A stretch of 64,000 bases of DNA from JBEKIK01 sp963838495 (GTDB lineage: Bacteria > Planctomycetota > Planctomycetia > Pirellulales > Thermoguttaceae), in the NCBI GenBank assembly GCA_963838495.1, contig CAWIRC010000004.1, positions 496,001 through 560,000 on the forward strand, written 5' to 3'. Positions 61,189 through 64,000 of this stretch are shown in pieces. Numbering within the stretch: the stretch's first letter is position 1; every line of letters starts with the position of its first letter. A program made the position numbers and the translations under genes. The notes beneath the pieces were generated by a model that ran no database searches, was not told where the DNA came from, and was given only the letters and a program-made list of their open reading frames with translations.

Positions 61189-62547
61189 ATGATCCGAACA
61201 TGGTCGTTAATCTGGCTGGCGGCTGCGGTGGGGGGAATGGCAATAATGGTGTTCGCGTATCGGCAGGCGGCGGATGCATCGGGATCGAGCAGAGGCGGAC
61301 GCGTTCTTTTCGTTGCCAAGCAGCCGGAGGCGAAGGCCGATCTTGGATCGCCGGTTTCCGTGTGTTTTTTGCCGGCCGACGATGCTGCTGAAGCTTTGGC
61401 TAATGCATTTGGCGGCACAGACCGGGAACTTGCCGATTCGTTCCGGCAGAATCACCAGCAGATGGTAATCCTCCGACCGGATTTTGAGCAATCGTTTGCG
61501 GAAAACATGCTGGCATCCGGCAGGCTGCCCGAAGCAGGGGCCAAGGAAGTGTTGGCCGATCCGCAATCTTCCAGCCAGGCCCCGATCAGAGTGGGCGATG
61601 AGACGTTACAGGTCGTCGGCGTACTTAAGAACGCGGATTCCTTACACCTGAATGCGTGTTATGCGGCCGATAATCCGGCCATGCGGGAGATGCTCGAAAA
61701 AAGCGGAACCAAATTGACCGGCGGGTACTTGATTTCCAGAAAGGATTTGAGCAAGGTCAAGGAAATTGAAAAACAGTTTCCTCACAAGAGATTTATGGCC
61801 ATAGTGCATTCGCCGAGAATGAACAAGGCCGATTTTTACAATTACGTGTTGGGAACGCTGCTGTTTCTGTTGGGCGGCTCGGGACTGTTCGTCAGGCTTT
61901 ACATTTTTGCCGCAGGCCGGTCAAGGGACACCTGGATCGGGGCGCCGCTGGGCGAGATCAGCCGGCATTGGAAACTGTTCAGCCTGTTGCACGCGGTTTA
62001 TTTCGGCCTTTTCATCACAGGCACACTGGTGATATATGATGCGCCGCTTATACAAGATCTTCTCGGTACTGCGATACAAGGGCAAATCGAAAGCAGGTCA
62101 GGAGTGCTGGGCATAGCGGGGCAGGCATATGAAAGCCGGAACATCGCGGTCGCTGCGATTACGACATTGGCCATTAATTTCTTTCTCGGTTCGTTGATGG
62201 TGATCACGTTGCCTTCGATTGTCGTGCCCGGGATAGGCGTGTTGATGGCCGTGTTTCGCGCCACGGTATGGGGGGTTCTGTTGGCCGCAACATCGATGAC
62301 CCTTGCCCGGGGCATGATTTTTCACACGGGCACGCTGTTGCTGGAAGGCGAAGGTTATATACTCGCCGCGTTCTTCGGCCTGCTGGTGCCCATTTATCTT
62401 TTCAGCCCGGGGATGGGCAAAACGGCGTGGGGGCGCTACGGGCAGGCTGTGGTTATGAATCTTAAGGGAAACCTTATCGTGCTGGCGGTGCTTGCCGCCG
62501 CTGCCTTATATGAAGCCATTGAAGTGATCTTTCAAATGGGAGGATAA
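61189..62547 (+). CDS. Membrane protein: MacB-like periplasmic domain plus SpoIIM-like helices
   Basis: The protein has 452 residues. The N-terminal helix (WSLIWLAAAVGGMAIMVFAY) precedes a periplasmic domain of about 190 residues with ABC-permease MacB-PCD features (LASGRLPEAGAKEVLADPQS, IRVGDETLQVVGVLKNADSL). A second helix (VLGTLLFLLGGSGLFVRLYI) leads to a C-terminal block of about five helices reminiscent of SpoIIM/DUF95 proteins (LFITGTLVIYDAPL, IAAVTTLAINF-like, GYILAAFFGLLVPIYLF). The two halves suggest a fusion. ABC ATPase partners are missing here. It may be the membrane component of an envelope transport or remodelling complex, function unknown. Confidence 0.7.
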   Translation: MIRTWSLIWLAAAVGGMAIMVFAYRQAADASGSSRGGRVLFVAKQPEAKADLGSPVSVCFLPADDAAEALANAFGGTDRELADSFRQNHQQMVILRPDFEQSFAENMLASGRLPEAGAKEVLADPQSSSQAPIRVGDETLQVVGVLKNADSLHLNACYAADNPAMREMLEKSGTKLTGGYLISRKDLSKVKEIEKQFPHKRFMAIVHSPRMNKADFYNYVLGTLLFLLGGSGLFVRLYIFAAGRSRDTWIGAPLGEISRHWKLFSLLHAVYFGLFITGTLVIYDAPLIQDLLGTAIQGQIESRSGVLGIAGQAYESRNIAVAAITTLAINFFLGSLMVITLPSIVVPGIGVLMAVFRATVWGVLLAATSMTLARGMIFHTGTLLLEGEGYILAAFFGLLVPIYLFSPGMGKTAWGRYGQAVVMNLKGNLIVLAVLAAAALYEAIEVIFQMGG

Positions 62548-62651
62548 CAGGTCGCGGCCCGAGGCGGAAAGTGAAGGCCGAAACCGTTTCAAATTCGTGC
62601 AACGACACCAATTCAACCGATGTTCATTTATATTTTCGGAAAGGAACGATC

Positions 62652-64000
62652 ATGTCGCCAGGATGCTTAATTCGCGGCGTTTTTTGTTCGGGTTTGCTGT
62701 TTGTTTCCTGGGGAGCGTTCGCCGCAGAGGCGGACAATTCCGACAAGACCGGCAAATCCCCGGCCGACGAATTGCCTGCGCACATCAGCCGCCTGACCTG
62801 GTTTGGCGAGCGGGCCGACTGGTCGTTGGACGGGAAAAAAATCCTCTTCCTCGTCAAAACCTACGGCGACGTCTACGAAATCGAGCTGTCCACAAAGATC
62901 ATTCGTCCGGTAACTCACCATTATTATCACCGCGGCTACACCCGGGCGTTGTATCTGGCCAACGGCGACATCCTGCTTTCCGGCCCGGAGGAGTTCGATC
63001 CGAAAAATCCCCACGTAAGCCGCGTGCAGTGTTATCTTTATGTTCTCGATAAAAGCCTGACCAAGCCGCCCGTGCCTTTGGGCACCAAGTGCAGCGAAGG
63101 CCCTGCCGTCTCGCGCAAGCGGATGCACATCGCCTGGGCCCACGTGGCCGAGCAATACCCGGACGAAATGGCGAAAGGCCAGTCGCGCATTCAAGAGGCC
63201 GATATAGTGTACGAAAACGGCACACCGAAGCTGGCCAATCAAAAGATCATCGTCCAAAGCCGGGACCTGCCCTTTAAATGCACGCTGGAGCCGCAGAACT
63301 TCCGCCCGAGCGAGGAACGCGAACTCACCTTCTCCGCCTACGGATACCAGGGCACCGAAGTATGCGGCATCGATCTTGCCAGCAAAAAAGTCGTGAATTA
63401 TTCCAACGCCCCCGACCAATACGATGAGCCCGAAGGCATATTTCCCGACGGCCAATACACCTGCGTGGAGTGCGACCGCCAGAACCACAAAGGATCGAAT
63501 TACGTCGATCTCTGGAAACTCAAACTCGACGGCTCCGGGCAGACGGAACGGATGACCCACTTTTCCGACTATCCGGGCTACAAGTCCTCCAATCCCGTCA
63601 TCTCTGACGACGGCCGGCTGATGGCCTTTCAAATGGCCAAGTCGAAAGACCAGGCCGGCGTGGGCCATGGCATCTTTATCTACGACTTCGCCAAGGCTCC
63701 GGCGCCGGCGCAACAACCGGCGGCATCCAACGAGCAGACCCAACCGCCCGCGAAAAAAGAACTACCCGCGGCCAAAGAATCGCCGGGCGTTAAGGTGTTG
63801 CGCGATCTGGAATATTCCCGGGCCGGCGACAAAAAGCTGCTCTTGGACCTGTATCTGCCCGAAAACCCGCCCCATCCGCTGCCGCTTATAATCTGGATTC
63901 ACGGCGGGGCATGGTTGGGCGGAGACAAGGCCGGTTGCCAGGCGCGGCGCATGCTCCAGCGGGGCTATGCCGTGGCAAGTGCAAATTACCGGCTCAGCGG
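62652..64000 (+). CDS. Exported TolB-like beta-propeller fused to an alpha/beta hydrolase (partial)
   Basis: The frame is open to the right edge. GGAACG precedes ATG 62652. The signal peptide is LIRGVFCSGLLFVSWGAFAA. About 330 residues follow with TolB/WD40-like blades, such as RADWSLDGKKILFLVKTYGD, HISRLTW and FQMAKSKDQAGVGHGIFIYD. A Pro/Ala/Lys linker (PAAKESPGVK) leads to an esterase start: DLEYSRAGDKKLLLDLYLPE and oxyanion motif IHGGAWLGGDKAG, as in BD-FAE-like or prolyl-oligopeptidase-like enzymes. The catalytic serine is beyond the end. A propeller plus hydrolase suggests an exported peptidase or esterase; it may be of the S9 type or an unrelated fusion. Confidence 0.78.
   Translation, partial: MSPGCLIRGVFCSGLLFVSWGAFAAEADNSDKTGKSPADELPAHISRLTWFGERADWSLDGKKILFLVKTYGDVYEIELSTKIIRPVTHHYYHRGYTRALYLANGDILLSGPEEFDPKNPHVSRVQCYLYVLDKSLTKPPVPLGTKCSEGPAVSRKRMHIAWAHVAEQYPDEMAKGQSRIQEADIVYENGTPKLANQKIIVQSRDLPFKCTLEPQNFRPSEERELTFSAYGYQGTEVCGIDLASKKVVNYSNAPDQYDEPEGIFPDGQYTCVECDRQNHKGSNYVDLWKLKLDGSGQTERMTHFSDYPGYKSSNPVISDDGRLMAFQMAKSKDQAGVGHGIFIYDFAKAPAPAQQPAASNEQTQPPAKKELPAAKESPGVKVLRDLEYSRAGDKKLLLDLYLPENPPHPLPLIIWIHGGAWLGGDKAGCQARRMLQRGYAVASANYRLS

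Overview
This window looks like a contig from an uncultured member of the Planctomycetota. The evidence is the combination of MoxR/DUF58/BatA-type VWA operons, a TolQ-like channel operon with two large single-pass partners, secretin-N-domain proteins, Met/Gly-rich BON proteins, PEP-CTERM proteins and a CPBP protease of the exosortase-associated type, in a GC-rich sequence full of dispersed palindromes and heptamer repeats. No rRNA, tRNA, prophage or CRISPR was found. The lineage is inferred from gene content only.

Layout. 1-6.3 kb: a leftward Bat operon (MoxR, DUF58, BatD-like, BatA, BatB, TPR; the last gene runs off the left edge). 6.7-8.1 kb: a sigma-70 factor. 8.6-9.1 kb: a small exported protein. 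9.2-13.7 kb: a TolQ/ExbB-type channel with two membrane-anchored coiled-coil partners. 14.2-15.4 kb: queD and queC. 15.8-19.1 kb: a small exported protein, a membrane-anchored excisionase-type HTH protein, a coiled-coil lipoprotein and an orphan ResB. 19.2-23.4 kb: nicotinamidase, an activase-type radical SAM enzyme, lysine 2,3-aminomutase and a methyltransferase. 23.4-27.4 kb: a second, MoxR-less DUF58/VWA pair split by a REP-associated tyrosine transposase (RAYT) with its REP array. 28-33.8 kb: a PEP-CTERM protein, carA, a methyltransferase, a DUF4258/DUF2283-like pair, an aminotransferase and RimI. 34.2-43.4 kb: a divergent secretin-N protein and true secretin, a lipoprotein and a BON protein. 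43.7-47.4 kb: a fused alpha/beta 2-oxoacid dehydrogenase E1 followed by a lipoyl domain fused to a KAS III enzyme. 47.8-64 kb: a flavoprotein, a polysaccharide deacetylase, a flavin reductase, a beta-strand-repeat PEP-CTERM protein, PPDK, a nucleotidyltransferase pair, an ECF sigma/anti-sigma pair, two alpha/beta hydrolases, a CPBP protease and a MacB/SpoIIM-like membrane protein.

The most interesting candidate system is the E1 plus lipoyl-KAS III pair. E1 could acylate the lipoyl arm, and the fused condensing enzyme could take the acyl group directly, bypassing acyl-CoA. No E2 acyltransferase domain and no E3 lie beside it.

Two cautions. About twenty single-base frameshifts interrupt otherwise well conserved genes, mostly in G/C runs, so many genes are given here as one reconstructed CDS. 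Dispersed repeats also overprint several gene starts and ends, so N-termini there are uncertain.
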